64,000 nucleotides of DNA from Streptomyces sp. AA1529. GTDB lineage: Bacteria > Actinomycetota > Actinomycetes > Streptomycetales > Streptomycetaceae. Below are positions 37,240 through 46,255 of the stretch, piece by piece. Position numbers and translations under genes: made by a program. A model generated the notes under the pieces. That model was given only the letters and a program-made list of their open reading frames with translations, did not search any database and had not been told where the DNA came from. The DNA lies in contig NZ_ALAP01000032.1 of assembly GCF_000280905.1 (NCBI RefSeq), positions 154,184-218,183 of the forward strand. Direction: 5' to 3'. How positions within the stretch are numbered: the stretch's first letter is position 1; each line of letters starts with the position of its first letter.

Positions 37240-38636
37240 CAGTGCACACCTCCCAGCGGCAGCGTCGCGAAGACGCCCGGGAGCTGCTCTCGGTCCAGCC
37301 GCACCAGCCCGACCCGCGCCGAACGCGCGCCGCGCTCCAGATGCTGCCGGGCAGCCGCCAGTTCGTTGTCCGAACGTGCGGTCACCCGTACGTGCCCGCT
37401 CACCGTGACCGCGCCGCGGCGCACCGAGCGGCCCAGCGTCAGGCTGAACGTCGTCGTCAGTGTCGGTGCCGAGGTCAGCAGCGCGACCAGCCGGGGGAGC
37501 GGGGTGGCGGCCCGGCCCAACTCGGGCCAGCGGCCGATCCCGTAGGTGGTGTGCCACCGGTCGTCGCACCGCCAGGCCCGCGTCGACTCGCTGGTGCGCC
37601 GGGTGGGAGCCGCGTCCGGCCGGCTCGCCCTGGCCGTCGCCGCCGGGCTCACACACGCGGAGGTCGCCACCGCTGCCGTCAGATCCTGCTCGTTGAGCAC
37701 CGTGGCGACGAACCCGGCCCCCGTCACCCGGCTGGCCAGATGGTCCGCGGCGCGTATCAGGCAGCGCTGAGCACCCTCCAGTCCACCGCCGCGCGCCTCG
37801 ACCGCGTCGGGGGACAGTTCCGGATCGAATTTCAGCGCCACCCAGGTCAGCCGTACCGCGGGCGAGCCCGTCTGCTCCTGCAGCGGCCCGTAACTGCGCC
37901 GGGCGACCGACTGCTCCGGCAGGTGCGGGGCCGGTGCCGGCTGGACGTGCTGCACGATCTGCACGGAATCCAGCGAGATCCCGTCCACCTCGAGGGCGTC
38001 CTGCATCAGCTCCAGCGGCAGGGCGCGGGCCCCGAACGCCGGGCGCAGCGCGCTGGGCGCGGCCTCGATCCGCACCAGCGCGGTGAGGAACGTCCCGTCG
38101 CCCAGCATCCCGGTGGTGCGGCGCTTCCTGTCGACATACGCGTAGGTGCGCAGTGCCGGAGCGCACTCCACCAGAGGAAGGAAACTGGCGTCGATCCGCT
38201 CGCCCCCCTCGTCCAGCACCATCGCGGGCGTCAGCGGCTGCGCCGCAGCCCGCCGCCGGGCCCGCAGCGCCAGCAGCGTGCCGACCCAGTCGTGCACCGA
38301 GCGCTGGTGCCTGCGCATCACCGCCAGCGCCACCAGCACGGCGGCGACCACCACGGCCGGGACCAGCAGCAGACGGTCGACGGCCGCCGCGACCAGCAGC
38401 ACCGCCACGGCCAGCTCCAGCAGCACAAGTTGTTGCAACTGAAACGGTCCGAGGCGACGGGTGCGCGACTCGGTGCGCAGGGCCGTCGAGGCGGGCACCC
38501 GGGAGCCGGGCCGCGGCGTCCGGGAGGCGGACGCGGTGCCCTCCGGGCGCCGGGGGGCACCCGGCCCCGAGCGGCTCGCGGTGCCTGCCGCACCCCGCGC
38601 CCGCGTCGCAGATCCCATCCGAGAAGGCCCCCTCAT
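37239..38636 (-). CDS. eccE: Type VII secretion protein EccE-like
   Basis: This 465-aa protein has a basic Arg-rich N-terminus and two close membrane helices at about 78-98 and 102-120 ([18 protein letters not shown] and following). A soluble domain follows with WVALKFDPELSPDAVEARGGG. That is the EccE layout: two helices, then a periplasm-facing alpha/beta domain. In mycobacteria EccE sits at the outer edge of the ESX membrane complex. ATG 38636 and ATG 38618 are both possible; the second has AGGGGG 9 nt upstream. It is divergent from eccB. Confidence 0.82.
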   Translation of the reverse strand: MRGPSRMGSATRARGAAGTASRSGPGAPRRPEGTASASRTPRPGSRVPASTALRTESRTRRLGPFQLQQLVLLELAVAVLLVAAAVDRLLLVPAVVVAAVLVALAVMRRHQRSVHDWVGTLLALRARRRAAAQPLTPAMVLDEGGERIDASFLPLVECAPALRTYAYVDRKRRTTGMLGDGTFLTALVRIEAAPSALRPAFGARALPLELMQDALEVDGISLDSVQIVQHVQPAPAPHLPEQSVARRSYGPLQEQTGSPAVRLTWVALKFDPELSPDAVEARGGGLEGAQRCLIRAADHLASRVTGAGFVATVLNEQDLTAAVATSACVSPAATARASRPDAAPTRRTSESTRAWRCDDRWHTTYGIGRWPELGRAATPLPRLVALLTSAPTLTTTFSLTLGRSVRRGAVTVSGHVRVTARSDNELAAARQHLERGARSARVGLVRLDREQLPGVFATLPLGGVH

Positions 38637-38865
38637 GTCCGAATTCGCCCCCCTCGTCCGGGGTGTTGGGCGGGCGATCACGATACCGGAGCGGCACAAG
38701 GCAATCCCCAACCGGCATAGTAGGGGCCCGGCCCGACAATCGGCAGCGCCCGCGGGCGCCCGCCGGGCCGGTGGGCGGTACCGTTCCGGACCGGCCACCG
38801 CCGTTCGGGCCCGGGCCCGGCGGCTGCGGGGGACAGCAGGGACTTCAGGGGAGCGTCTTTCACTC

Positions 38866-40386
38866 ATGGCATCACGGCGCGACGAGCTCAATGCCTACAC
38901 CTTCGCGAAAAAGCGGTTGGTGGCGGCGTTCCTCCAACCGTCACCCACAGGCACCGAGGAAGGCGCCCCCCGCCCGCTGCGCGGGATTCTCCCCGGATTC
39001 GTCGTCGGCGCGCTGATCCTCGCCGGATTCGGGGCCTGGGGGATGTTCAAGCCGAAGGCGCCCGAGGGCTGGGACACTCCGAAGGAGAAAGTCATCATCG
39101 GCTCGGAGTCGACCACCCGCTACGTCGTCCTCGAGACCGACGGCAAGGCGCAACTCCACCCGGTGCTCAACCTGGCATCGGCCAAACTGCTGCTCGACCC
39201 GGGCAAAGGCGAGGTCGTCAAGGTCGACGAGAAGGTCCTCGACAAGGGCGACATCCCGCACGGCGCCACCCTCGGCATCCCCTACGCACCCGACCGGCTC
39301 CCCGAGGGCAAGGAGGCGGGTGAGAAGAAGCGCTGGGCGGTCTGCGAGCGGCCCAGCCAGGGAGAGCGGGCCGTGCAGAAGGCGGCCTTCGTGCTGGCCG
39401 ACCGTGACAAGGACGCGGTCGAGGGCGACGACCGGCTGCACGGCGGCGAACTCATCTACGTCCAGGGGCCGGACGACCGGCTCTACGTCGTGGACCGGTC
39501 AGGCAACAAGTACCGTGTCGCCCGCGACGAGACCCTGCTGCGCGTCCTCGTCGGGGACCGCCGTCCCCAGCGGGTCTCCCGGGAGTGGCTGGCCACCCTG
39601 CACACCGGCGACAACATCTCCTTCCCCCAGATCCGCGGCCGGGTCGGTGAGGAGGCCGGTGTCTCCGGCCTCGACCCGAACACCAACCGGGTGGGCACCG
39701 TCATCCGGTCGACCTCCGGCAACCACATGCAGCAGTACCTCGTGCTGTCCGGCAAGGTGCTGAGGATCAGCGACTTCATGGCGCAGCTCCTGCTCGCCTC
39801 CGAGCAACTGCTGCCCCTCAAGCAGAACGGCGCGGCCACCACGGTCAGCGCCAGCGCCTTCTCGCCCTCCGGCAGCTACGGCGACAAACTCCGCTGGCCC
39901 GAGGAGAAGAGCTACGCCGTCAACTCCGCCGGCACGCGTTCCGGCAACCGCAACGTGGCCTGCAACGTGCTGCGCAAGGTCGACGGCAAGAGCGGCGCCA
40001 CCACGCTCTCCACCTGGCTCGGCAAGGAGTTCCCCGAGCAGCTCCCCACCGGCACCTCCAGCGCCTACGTCACGCCCGGAACGGGTCAGCTGCTGCGCCA
40101 GTTCAAGGGCCGCAGCCCGGACGTCGGCGGGATCTTCCTCGTCACCGACACCGGGCTGCGCTACGCGATGCAGAACAACACCGACAGCGAGCAGGGCGAC
40201 TCGGGCATCGGTGAGGACAGCAGGAAGTCCAAGCAGCAGAAACAGCAGGCGGAGAGCCAGAACGCCCAGCGCAGGCTCGGGTACGAGAAGGTCAAGCCCG
40301 CGCCCGTGCCCGCCGAATGGGCCGCCTTCCTGCCCATGGGCCCGCGCCTGTCCACCGGTGACGCACAACAGCCGCAGGGCTCCTGA
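38866..40386 (+). CDS. eccB: Type VII secretion protein EccB
   Basis: This 506-aa core membrane component starts ASRRDELNAYTFAKKRLVAA, a hallmark of EccB. A single membrane helix spans about residues 40-60, followed by a large extracytoplasmic domain of repeat segments including two conserved Cys (about 155 and 365). EccB forms the periplasmic part of the ESX channel complex with EccC, EccD and EccE. A short basic Gln/Lys stretch (residues ~455-475) precedes the C-terminal end. The mycosin gene begins 5 bp downstream. Confidence 0.94.
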   Translation: MASRRDELNAYTFAKKRLVAAFLQPSPTGTEEGAPRPLRGILPGFVVGALILAGFGAWGMFKPKAPEGWDTPKEKVIIGSESTTRYVVLETDGKAQLHPVLNLASAKLLLDPGKGEVVKVDEKVLDKGDIPHGATLGIPYAPDRLPEGKEAGEKKRWAVCERPSQGERAVQKAAFVLADRDKDAVEGDDRLHGGELIYVQGPDDRLYVVDRSGNKYRVARDETLLRVLVGDRRPQRVSREWLATLHTGDNISFPQIRGRVGEEAGVSGLDPNTNRVGTVIRSTSGNHMQQYLVLSGKVLRISDFMAQLLLASEQLLPLKQNGAATTVSASAFSPSGSYGDKLRWPEEKSYAVNSAGTRSGNRNVACNVLRKVDGKSGATTLSTWLGKEFPEQLPTGTSSAYVTPGTGQLLRQFKGRSPDVGGIFLVTDTGLRYAMQNNTDSEQGDSGIGEDSRKSKQQKQQAESQNAQRRLGYEKVKPAPVPAEWAAFLPMGPRLSTGDAQQPQGS

Positions 40387-40391
40387 GCGGG

Positions 40392-41741
40392 GTGACGAGG
40401 ACGATGCACAGCAGCGAGACGACGCCCCCGGCACACGGCGCCCGGCGCGGTGTCCGCCCGACCCCGCTGCGGCGGCAGACCCGGCGGGCCCTGCGCCGCG
40501 CCGCGGCGACAGCTGCTGCCGTGGCGGTCACGGCCTCCACGCTGGTGGTCACCGCGGCGCCTCCGGCCGCCGCGGACGTCAGCACCCAGTGCACCTTCCC
40601 CGCGAAGCCGTTCAAGGGCCGCCCCTGGTCGCTGCAGCGGGTCCTCCTCAACGAGCTGTGGCGGGACACCGACAAGGGCGCCGGTGTCCGGGTCGCGGTC
40701 ATCGACACGGGCGTCGACATCGAGAACAAGCAGCTCACGGATGCCGTCGATGCCGACGCGGGGAAGAACCTGCTCCCCAAGAAGCCGAAGAAGGACAAGG
40801 AGACCGGCCGCGCCACCCCGCGCGGCAAGGCCGACGGCACCTCGGACGAGGTCGGCCACGGCACCAAGGTCGCGGGCATCATCGCCGCGCGCCCGGACGA
40901 CGACACCGGCTTCGTCGGCCTCGCCCCCAAGGCGACGATCATCCCGATCAAGCAGAACGACGCCAACGGCAGCGGCACCGCCCTCTCCCTCGCCGACTCG
41001 ATCGACTACGCGGTGAAGGCCGGCGCCGACGTCATCAACATCTCCCAGGACACCGCCGAGGCCCTGAAACCGGACTCCTCGCTCGAGCGCGCCGTGCAGC
41101 GCGCCGTCCGCGCGGACATCGTCGTCGTGGCCTCCGCCGGCAACGACGGACTGGGCGGCAAGGACAAGGCCACCTATCCGGCCTCCTACCCCGGCGTCCT
41201 CGCCGTCGCCTCCTCGGACCGCAACAACGAGCGCGCCCCCTTCTCGCAGGCCGGTGACTTCGTGGACGTGGCGGCCCCCGGTGTCGACATGGTCTCGACC
41301 GTCCCCAAGGGCGGCCACTGCATCGACAACGGCACCAGCTTCTCCGCGCCCTATGTGGCCGGCGTCGCCGCCCTGCTGCGCGCGAAGCACGACAAGGGCG
41401 CCGACAAGTGGTCCCAGCAGAACATCGTCGCGCAGATCGAGCAGACCGCCGAGCGCTCCGTCCCGGGCCACGACCGCCTCGTCGGCTGGGGTGTCGTCGA
41501 CCCGGTGGCCGCCCTGACCGAGGACGGCAAGCGTCTCGAGCGCCCCGAGGCCGAAGAGGGCGTCGAAACGGGCAAGAAGCCGACACCCGCCAAGCTCCAG
41601 CTCGGAGAGACGGAGCAGGAACGGAACGAGAGGCTGGGAACCTACGTCCTTGTCGGCGGCGGCACCCTCGTCGCCGTGGTCGTGGGCACCTCGGTCGTCC
41701 TCCGCGACCGCCGCCGCAAGGGCACCCCGGCGGGACGCTGA
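40392..41741 (+). CDS. mycP: Mycosin: type VII secretion-associated subtilisin-like protease (first)
   Basis: This 449-aa membrane-anchored S8 serine protease has an N-terminal export signal ending near residue 62, then the catalytic triad Asp105 (VIDTGVD), His156 (GHGTKVAG) and Ser316 (GTSFSAPYVAG). Its C-terminal membrane helix (about 416-437) is followed by Arg/Lys. In mycobacteria MycP is needed for ESX complex stability and cleaves substrates such as EspB. The start is GTG 40392, directly after eccB. A lysine-rich insert (residues 125-145) lies before the His motif. Confidence 0.94.
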   Translation: MTRTMHSSETTPPAHGARRGVRPTPLRRQTRRALRRAAATAAAVAVTASTLVVTAAPPAAADVSTQCTFPAKPFKGRPWSLQRVLLNELWRDTDKGAGVRVAVIDTGVDIENKQLTDAVDADAGKNLLPKKPKKDKETGRATPRGKADGTSDEVGHGTKVAGIIAARPDDDTGFVGLAPKATIIPIKQNDANGSGTALSLADSIDYAVKAGADVINISQDTAEALKPDSSLERAVQRAVRADIVVVASAGNDGLGGKDKATYPASYPGVLAVASSDRNNERAPFSQAGDFVDVAAPGVDMVSTVPKGGHCIDNGTSFSAPYVAGVAALLRAKHDKGADKWSQQNIVAQIEQTAERSVPGHDRLVGWGVVDPVAALTEDGKRLERPEAEEGVETGKKPTPAKLQLGETEQERNERLGTYVLVGGGTLVAVVVGTSVVLRDRRRKGTPAGR

Positions 41742-41847
41742 CAGCTGCCCGCACTGTCGGAGGTGGTTGCGAGAATATGAGCAGTGTGCCGCTCGCGTGC
41801 CACACGTCACGGTCCTGCTACACCAACTGCTGGTCCTTCATTTGCAG

Positions 41848-41877
41848 TTGGAACGTGCTGGACTCGCCTACTACAGT
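41848..41877 (+). promoter_or_regulatory. Candidate promoter for the WXG/mycosin gene set
   Basis: TTGGAA (41848-41853), an 18-bp spacer and TACAGT (41872-41877) fit a housekeeping-type promoter. Transcription would start near 41884, downstream of the GTG at 41881, which supports ATG 41959 as the start of the next gene. Confidence 0.45.
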
Positions 41878-41958
41878 GATGTGAACGCCGTTCCCACGGG
41901 GCCGCCGAGCGCCGGAACCGTGGAGAACGAGCAGAGGACCTGGCAGAAGGGGGGAGCC

Positions 41959-42504
41959 ATGGGGGAGTTGGGTCCGGACGGCAGGGAGAGGCGACCGCCG
42001 GTGCTGCCGCCGGTGAAGGCGTCGTCCCCCACGCAGGGGGGCCAGGATCTGGAACGACGCGCCGAAGCGCTGAAGAAGCTGAAGAAGCGGATCGACGGTG
42101 TCATCGCGGAGCTGGACACCTCACCTGCCGCGAAGCACAAAGTCTCCAGCAGGCGAGTCACCCGGAAATCGCTCAGTGGGGAGAGCATCCACTACGTCGA
42201 AGCGGACGACCTCTTCGCCAAGTGCGGCGAGGTACACGAAACCCTCACGCTCCTCTCCTCCACCCTCCGGGACCAGATCGACGCGACGGGTATCGCCATC
42301 AAAGGCTGTGATCAAGGCTTCGACGCCCTGGACGAGGAGGAGAAGCGTCGCTTCTGGCGGATCCAGGCTCGCGCGCAGGCCGCGGAGAAGAAGCTGAAGC
42401 ACCCGGACGGTGAGGGGGGCCGGGGAGAAAGAGAGCAGGAAAAGGACGCCGGGGCGCCTACGGAAGACCAGCACAGAGGGGACTCAGGCGGGACCGAATG
42501 GTGA
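41959..42504 (+). CDS. Helical protein of unknown function, ESX-associated
   Basis: This 181-aa protein has no membrane segment or signal peptide. It has a basic first helix (ERRAEALKKLKKRIDGVIAE), a second pair of helices around residues 85-145 (DLFAKCGEVHETLTLLSSTL and EEEKRRFWRIQARAQ), and a disordered acidic tail. YVEAD near residue 83 fits the YxxxD/E pattern of ESX export signals, although it is not at the C-terminus. No WxG turn is present. AAGGGGGG precedes ATG 41959. Position between a mycosin gene and a WXG-type gene suggests a secreted partner or chaperone; I do not recognise the family. Confidence 0.72.
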   Translation: MGELGPDGRERRPPVLPPVKASSPTQGGQDLERRAEALKKLKKRIDGVIAELDTSPAAKHKVSSRRVTRKSLSGESIHYVEADDLFAKCGEVHETLTLLSSTLRDQIDATGIAIKGCDQGFDALDEEEKRRFWRIQARAQAAEKKLKHPDGEGGRGEREQEKDAGAPTEDQHRGDSGGTEW

Positions 42505-42537
42505 TCGGCAGGCTCACTCCCGGGAACAGGAGGACGC

Positions 42538-44424
42538 ATGGGCGACAAGGGGAACAGTGAATCGGTTGACCCTTTTACGGGGAAGGGATACACGGCCGCT
42601 GAGATGCCGGAGGACCCTGTGCTCCCGGCAGAATTCAGCCCTTTTCTCAACCCGCCGAAGATGCGGAAGCCGTCGGCCACGCAGAAGCCTGAGCTCTTTC
42701 GCGCTCCTGGCGCCGGCCCCCTGGCCCCACCGGTTGTCGGTTCGGGCGGAGGCACGGACTTCGAGCCCTACCGCCTCAACCAGATCGTGGACCTCGTCCA
42801 GGACGCCGTCCCCGAGGAACTGGAGGACGTCGGGGACGCTCTCTGGGACGCTGCCCGCGCCATTAGGAAGGCCGCGGAGGAGCTGAAGACCTACTTCGAC
42901 GGGGTGGATTCCGGGTGGAAGGGAGAGGCGAAGGAACACTTCTCCACGTGGGCCACGGGCCTGCACCGGGACACCCTCAAGCTCAGCGAATACGCGGGTG
43001 CTGCCGGTACGCAACTCAAAGCGGCCGGCTTCGGCCTGTCCATGGTCCAGTCGTCGATGCCGGACCGGGACCCGAAGGAGGACAAGATCTACGGGCCCTA
43101 CGTTCCTCCCAAGATCACCGGCAAGTCCACGCCTGAGCTGCGCGAGCGGGAGAAGAACCGCCAAGAGGCAATCCAACTGGCGGGCAAGCTGAGTTCGTAC
43201 TACACGGTGGCGCTCACGAACATCAAGGTTGCGGAACGGAGCAAGCCAACGTTCGGGGCGATGCCGGATGTGGGAGTGCCGCCGGTGTCTCCGGGCTTCG
43301 ACCAGGACCACACGGGCGGTCCTGGCGGGGGAGGCGGTCAGGGGCCGGTAGCAGCGGCGCCCTATGTTGCTGGAAGCTCTTCAGGGACGACGGATCACGT
43401 GGCCGCGGCTTATGTACCTCGCGGTGAGGAGGGAATCAGCAGGACTGACCCTCTTGCTCCCGGCCATCGTCTCGAAGAGCCGGTGCGCCCGGAGATGTCC
43501 GTAGCCACGGACATCGACAGTGCTCCTCCCGCGCCCGTCGTGAAGCCGATGGAGCCTGGCGCCCCGCCCCACTTTCCTCCGACAACCGGCCAGCCCGGCA
43601 TGCCGTCCGGTGGGCCTCCGAGCCCCGGCCCTGTCGTCGTTCCGCCAGGTAGTCCGCCGTCCGTAGGGCGGATGGTTCCGCCGACCGGCCGGATTACACC
43701 TCAGCCCCCTGGCCGAATGGGCCCCGGCGCGTCCGGGCCCCAGCGGCCCTACATGCCGCCGCCGACCAACGCCGGACGGACCGGGCAGACGGGTCCCACC
43801 GGTCCTGGACGCCAGGCTCCGATGCGGCCGGGGCCTATGAGCCCGGGCACTTCAGCGACGACAAATCGGGACGCCGGCCGAACGGGACCCCGGGCGCCCG
43901 GACGTCCCGGACCGATGGGTGTTCCGCCGGGCACGACGGGCCCGAACGGTGGCCGTGGAACGGACCCCGGCTCCGCTCGCGCATCCCAGCGGGGCGGGGT
44001 TGTGGGTGGTACACCGAGCCGTTCCGGGAGCGGTGAGACTCCCGCAAGCTCGTCGAGGCAGCGTGGAACGGTCATCGACGGGCAGGGCGGGGCGGCTGCA
44101 CGGCGGCCCATGGGGGCCACCCCGCCCGTCAACACCGTGGGCTCGGGTGGAGCGTCCGGTGCGACCGGTGGGCGGAGTGGGTCCGGCAGGAAGAAAGCGA
44201 CCGGTCGTGAAGGCGTAGTCGGAGAGCCCCGCGATGACGAATCCGGGCAGCGGCTGGACGCGCGGATTGCCATGCCCGGAGGCGCTGGTCTGGTGGTGGG
44301 AGCCGCGCAGCCATCGTCGAGTGATGAGCGGCGTCGGCAGAAGCGGCGCCCGGACAAGTCGACGGAAGAGGAACAGGAGAAGCCGACCGGGCGGCGCGGG
44401 AGCGTACCGCCGGTTGTCGAGTGA
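42538..44424 (+). CDS. WXG-containing protein with long disordered tail (possible ESX substrate)
   Basis: This 628-aa protein has an N-terminal helical region (about 85-230) that includes SGWKGEAKEHF with the W-x-G turn at Trp127-Gly129. The rest, about 400 residues, is Pro/Gly/Ser/Arg-rich and disordered, with short collagen-like GPTGPG runs. That architecture is like ESX-1 EspB (helical WxG domain plus disordered C-terminus) or actinobacterial PPE-like substrates, though I see no sequence signature that proves homology. The second mycosin begins 16 bp downstream, so proteolytic maturation of this protein by it is a reasonable hypothesis. Confidence 0.78.
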   Translation: MGDKGNSESVDPFTGKGYTAAEMPEDPVLPAEFSPFLNPPKMRKPSATQKPELFRAPGAGPLAPPVVGSGGGTDFEPYRLNQIVDLVQDAVPEELEDVGDALWDAARAIRKAAEELKTYFDGVDSGWKGEAKEHFSTWATGLHRDTLKLSEYAGAAGTQLKAAGFGLSMVQSSMPDRDPKEDKIYGPYVPPKITGKSTPELREREKNRQEAIQLAGKLSSYYTVALTNIKVAERSKPTFGAMPDVGVPPVSPGFDQDHTGGPGGGGGQGPVAAAPYVAGSSSGTTDHVAAAYVPRGEEGISRTDPLAPGHRLEEPVRPEMSVATDIDSAPPAPVVKPMEPGAPPHFPPTTGQPGMPSGGPPSPGPVVVPPGSPPSVGRMVPPTGRITPQPPGRMGPGASGPQRPYMPPPTNAGRTGQTGPTGPGRQAPMRPGPMSPGTSATTNRDAGRTGPRAPGRPGPMGVPPGTTGPNGGRGTDPGSARASQRGGVVGGTPSRSGSGETPASSSRQRGTVIDGQGGAAARRPMGATPPVNTVGSGGASGATGGRSGSGRKKATGREGVVGEPRDDESGQRLDARIAMPGGAGLVVGAAQPSSSDERRRQKRRPDKSTEEEQEKPTGRRGSVPPVVE

Positions 44425-44440
44425 CCCGGTGAGAGCGTTC

Positions 44441-45679
44441 ATGGCAGCAGGAACACGAGAGCATCGAAAAGGGCGCCGCCTTCTTGCCGGAATCCCCCTA
44501 ATCGGGGCGTGGGCGGCCTGCCTGGTCGGGCTTGCCCCGGTTGCGAATGCGGAGGGTGTCCAGGCCCAGGAATGGCACCTCAAAGCCATGCAGGCCGAGA
44601 AGATATGGAAGGTCAGCACCGGTGAAGGGATCAAGGTGGCCGTCATCGACACCGGTGTCGATGCGACCACTGAGTCCCTTCAAAGCCGAGTACTTCCAGG
44701 CAGAGATGTTTCCGGCGCTCCGGGTGACGAGACACGAGATGACGAGGGCCACGGTACGACCATGGCCGAACTCATTGCAGGCTCCGGGAAGGGCGGAACC
44801 CTGAAAGGGCTTGCGCCGGGCGCCAAGATTATCCCGATCCGCACCAATCTCAATGGCATGAAGGGCGCTGACAAAAAGAAGGAGCACCTCGGGGAAGCCA
44901 TCAGGGCGGCGGCCGACAGTGACGCCCGCGTCATCAATATGTCTCTCGGGGGGACGGCTCCTCATCCTTCCATTCAGGAAGCGGTGGAGTATGCGGCCAA
45001 GAAGGGTAAGCTTCTGTTCGCGAGTGCCGGAAACGACGCCCAGAAAGGCAATGAGGAGCACTGGCCTGCGGCGTATCCCAACGTGGTAGCTGTGGCGTCG
45101 ATCAACAAGGCAGGAAAAGTCGCCGACTATTCCAACTACGGCCAGCATACGACTCTATCCGGGGCGGGTGATGACCTTCCCGAATGGTGTGACGGTAAGA
45201 AGCAGAGGTACTGTCCCGGAGGGGGTACCAGTTCTGCCACCGCCATTGTCTCGGCCTCCGCGGCCCTGATCTGGTCCCACCACCCGAACTGGACGTCGAA
45301 TCAGGTCCTCCGAGTCATGATCAAAACCGCGGGCCTGAAGGGCGATAAGCCCAGCAAGTACGTGGGGTTCGGCGGAGTTCGCCCTCGCATGAACCTCCTG
45401 GAAGGTGAGGGCGATCCCGGCGATCCGGATATCAGTCCCCTTACCGGTGAGCGGACGTTGCACACGAAGCCGAAGGACTCCGGCCAGAACTCGGACGCCA
45501 AGGGCTCCGGCAAGGAAGACTCGGACAAAGGGGCTGCCCCTGACAAGGTCGAGGTGGCAGACTCAGAGCGCGAAGACAGTGGCAACGCGCAGCTCTGGTG
45601 GGCTGTTGGGGCCGGCGCAGCGGTGCTTGTCATCGGCGGGGGAGCTGTTCTCTCGATCAGGCGGGCTCGCCGCGGATGA
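44441..45679 (+). CDS. Second subtilisin-like mycosin
   Basis: This 412-aa S8 protease has an N-terminal hydrophobic signal (RRLLAGIPLIGAWAACLVGL), the triad Asp70 (VIDTGVD), His104 (GHGTTMAE) and Ser264 (GTSSATAIVSA), and a C-terminal helix (about 380-402) followed by RRARRG. It is shorter and more divergent than the mycosin at 40392. It lacks the Lys-rich insert before His, and its codon use is less G/C-biased. ATG 44441 is chosen because GGTGAGAG precedes it; GTG 44429 is possible. The WXG100 genes follow after 72 bp. Confidence 0.9.
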   Translation: MAAGTREHRKGRRLLAGIPLIGAWAACLVGLAPVANAEGVQAQEWHLKAMQAEKIWKVSTGEGIKVAVIDTGVDATTESLQSRVLPGRDVSGAPGDETRDDEGHGTTMAELIAGSGKGGTLKGLAPGAKIIPIRTNLNGMKGADKKKEHLGEAIRAAADSDARVINMSLGGTAPHPSIQEAVEYAAKKGKLLFASAGNDAQKGNEEHWPAAYPNVVAVASINKAGKVADYSNYGQHTTLSGAGDDLPEWCDGKKQRYCPGGGTSSATAIVSASAALIWSHHPNWTSNQVLRVMIKTAGLKGDKPSKYVGFGGVRPRMNLLEGEGDPGDPDISPLTGERTLHTKPKDSGQNSDAKGSGKEDSDKGAAPDKVEVADSEREDSGNAQLWWAVGAGAAVLVIGGGAVLSIRRARRG

Positions 45680-45751
45680 CTGACTATGACCGACCATCAC
45701 ATCACCGTTCAACCGATGCGCCGAAGGCGCAACGATCCGTAGGGAGGCGCA

Positions 45752-46144
45752 ATGGGTGACAAGCAGAATGTAGATGACAAGACTCTCAAGTCGCTGGCGA
45801 ATGAGCTCGAGGAAATGATGGGAGCCATCTCCGGGCGAGTCACGCGTCTGAACCAGCTCATCGACAACCTTGAGGGCGCTTGGCAGGGTGTCGCCAAGGG
45901 GGCCTTCGACCGGGTCCAGCGGGGTATGAATGACGACCTCCGGGTTCAGCGAAGGATCATGGAAGGCTTCGTCGGGTCGATCCACGGGAACCTCGGCATC
46001 AAGGACTCGAACGAGGACGACATCGTCCAGAGCATGAACAAGCTCGGGAGTGGCGAGAACCCTCAGCATTTCTCGGCGACCGGGCCCGACACCACGCAGG
46101 GTTCCCTGGCCGGGGCCTACTCCTCCAAGCTCAGCCAGATGTGA
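45752..46144 (+). CDS. esxB: WXG100 protein, EsxB-like
   Basis: This 130-aa protein is of the ESAT-6/CFP-10 superfamily: two helices with a turn at Trp44-Gln-Gly46 (EGAWQGVAKGAF). A C-terminal extension of about 30 residues exceeds the usual 100 aa. No YxxxD/E is seen at its C-terminus. GGGAGG precedes ATG 45752. WXG100 proteins are secreted as helical-hairpin dimers, and the partner is probably the 106-aa protein encoded next. Symbols follow gene order by analogy with mycobacteria and S. coelicolor; which of the two corresponds to EsxB is not certain. Confidence 0.85.
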   Translation: MGDKQNVDDKTLKSLANELEEMMGAISGRVTRLNQLIDNLEGAWQGVAKGAFDRVQRGMNDDLRVQRRIMEGFVGSIHGNLGIKDSNEDDIVQSMNKLGSGENPQHFSATGPDTTQGSLAGAYSSKLSQM

Positions 46145-46197
46145 CGGTCGCGCCGCGCCGACCGTTCAGAAGCGAGCCCGTGTAACACAAGTAGCGC

Positions 46198-46224
46198 AGC
46201 GCGGCGGCAAGGCCGCGCTCTTTT
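46198..46224 (+). terminator. Hairpin with T tract between the WXG100 genes
   Basis: AGCGCGGC (46198-46205) and GCCGCGCT (46212-46219) form an 8-bp stem with a 6-nt loop, followed by C-TTTT. It is the closest thing here to a textbook intrinsic terminator, placed inside the esx pair. Confidence 0.6.
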
Positions 46225-46255
46225 CAGGCCGTGAGCCGAGATGTAGGGGAATCAC

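Noticed and set aside
41881..41958. GTG 41881 as start of the 181-aa ESX protein
   Set aside because: It lies at or before the predicted transcription start and lacks a ribosome site; ATG 41959 has AAGGGGGG.
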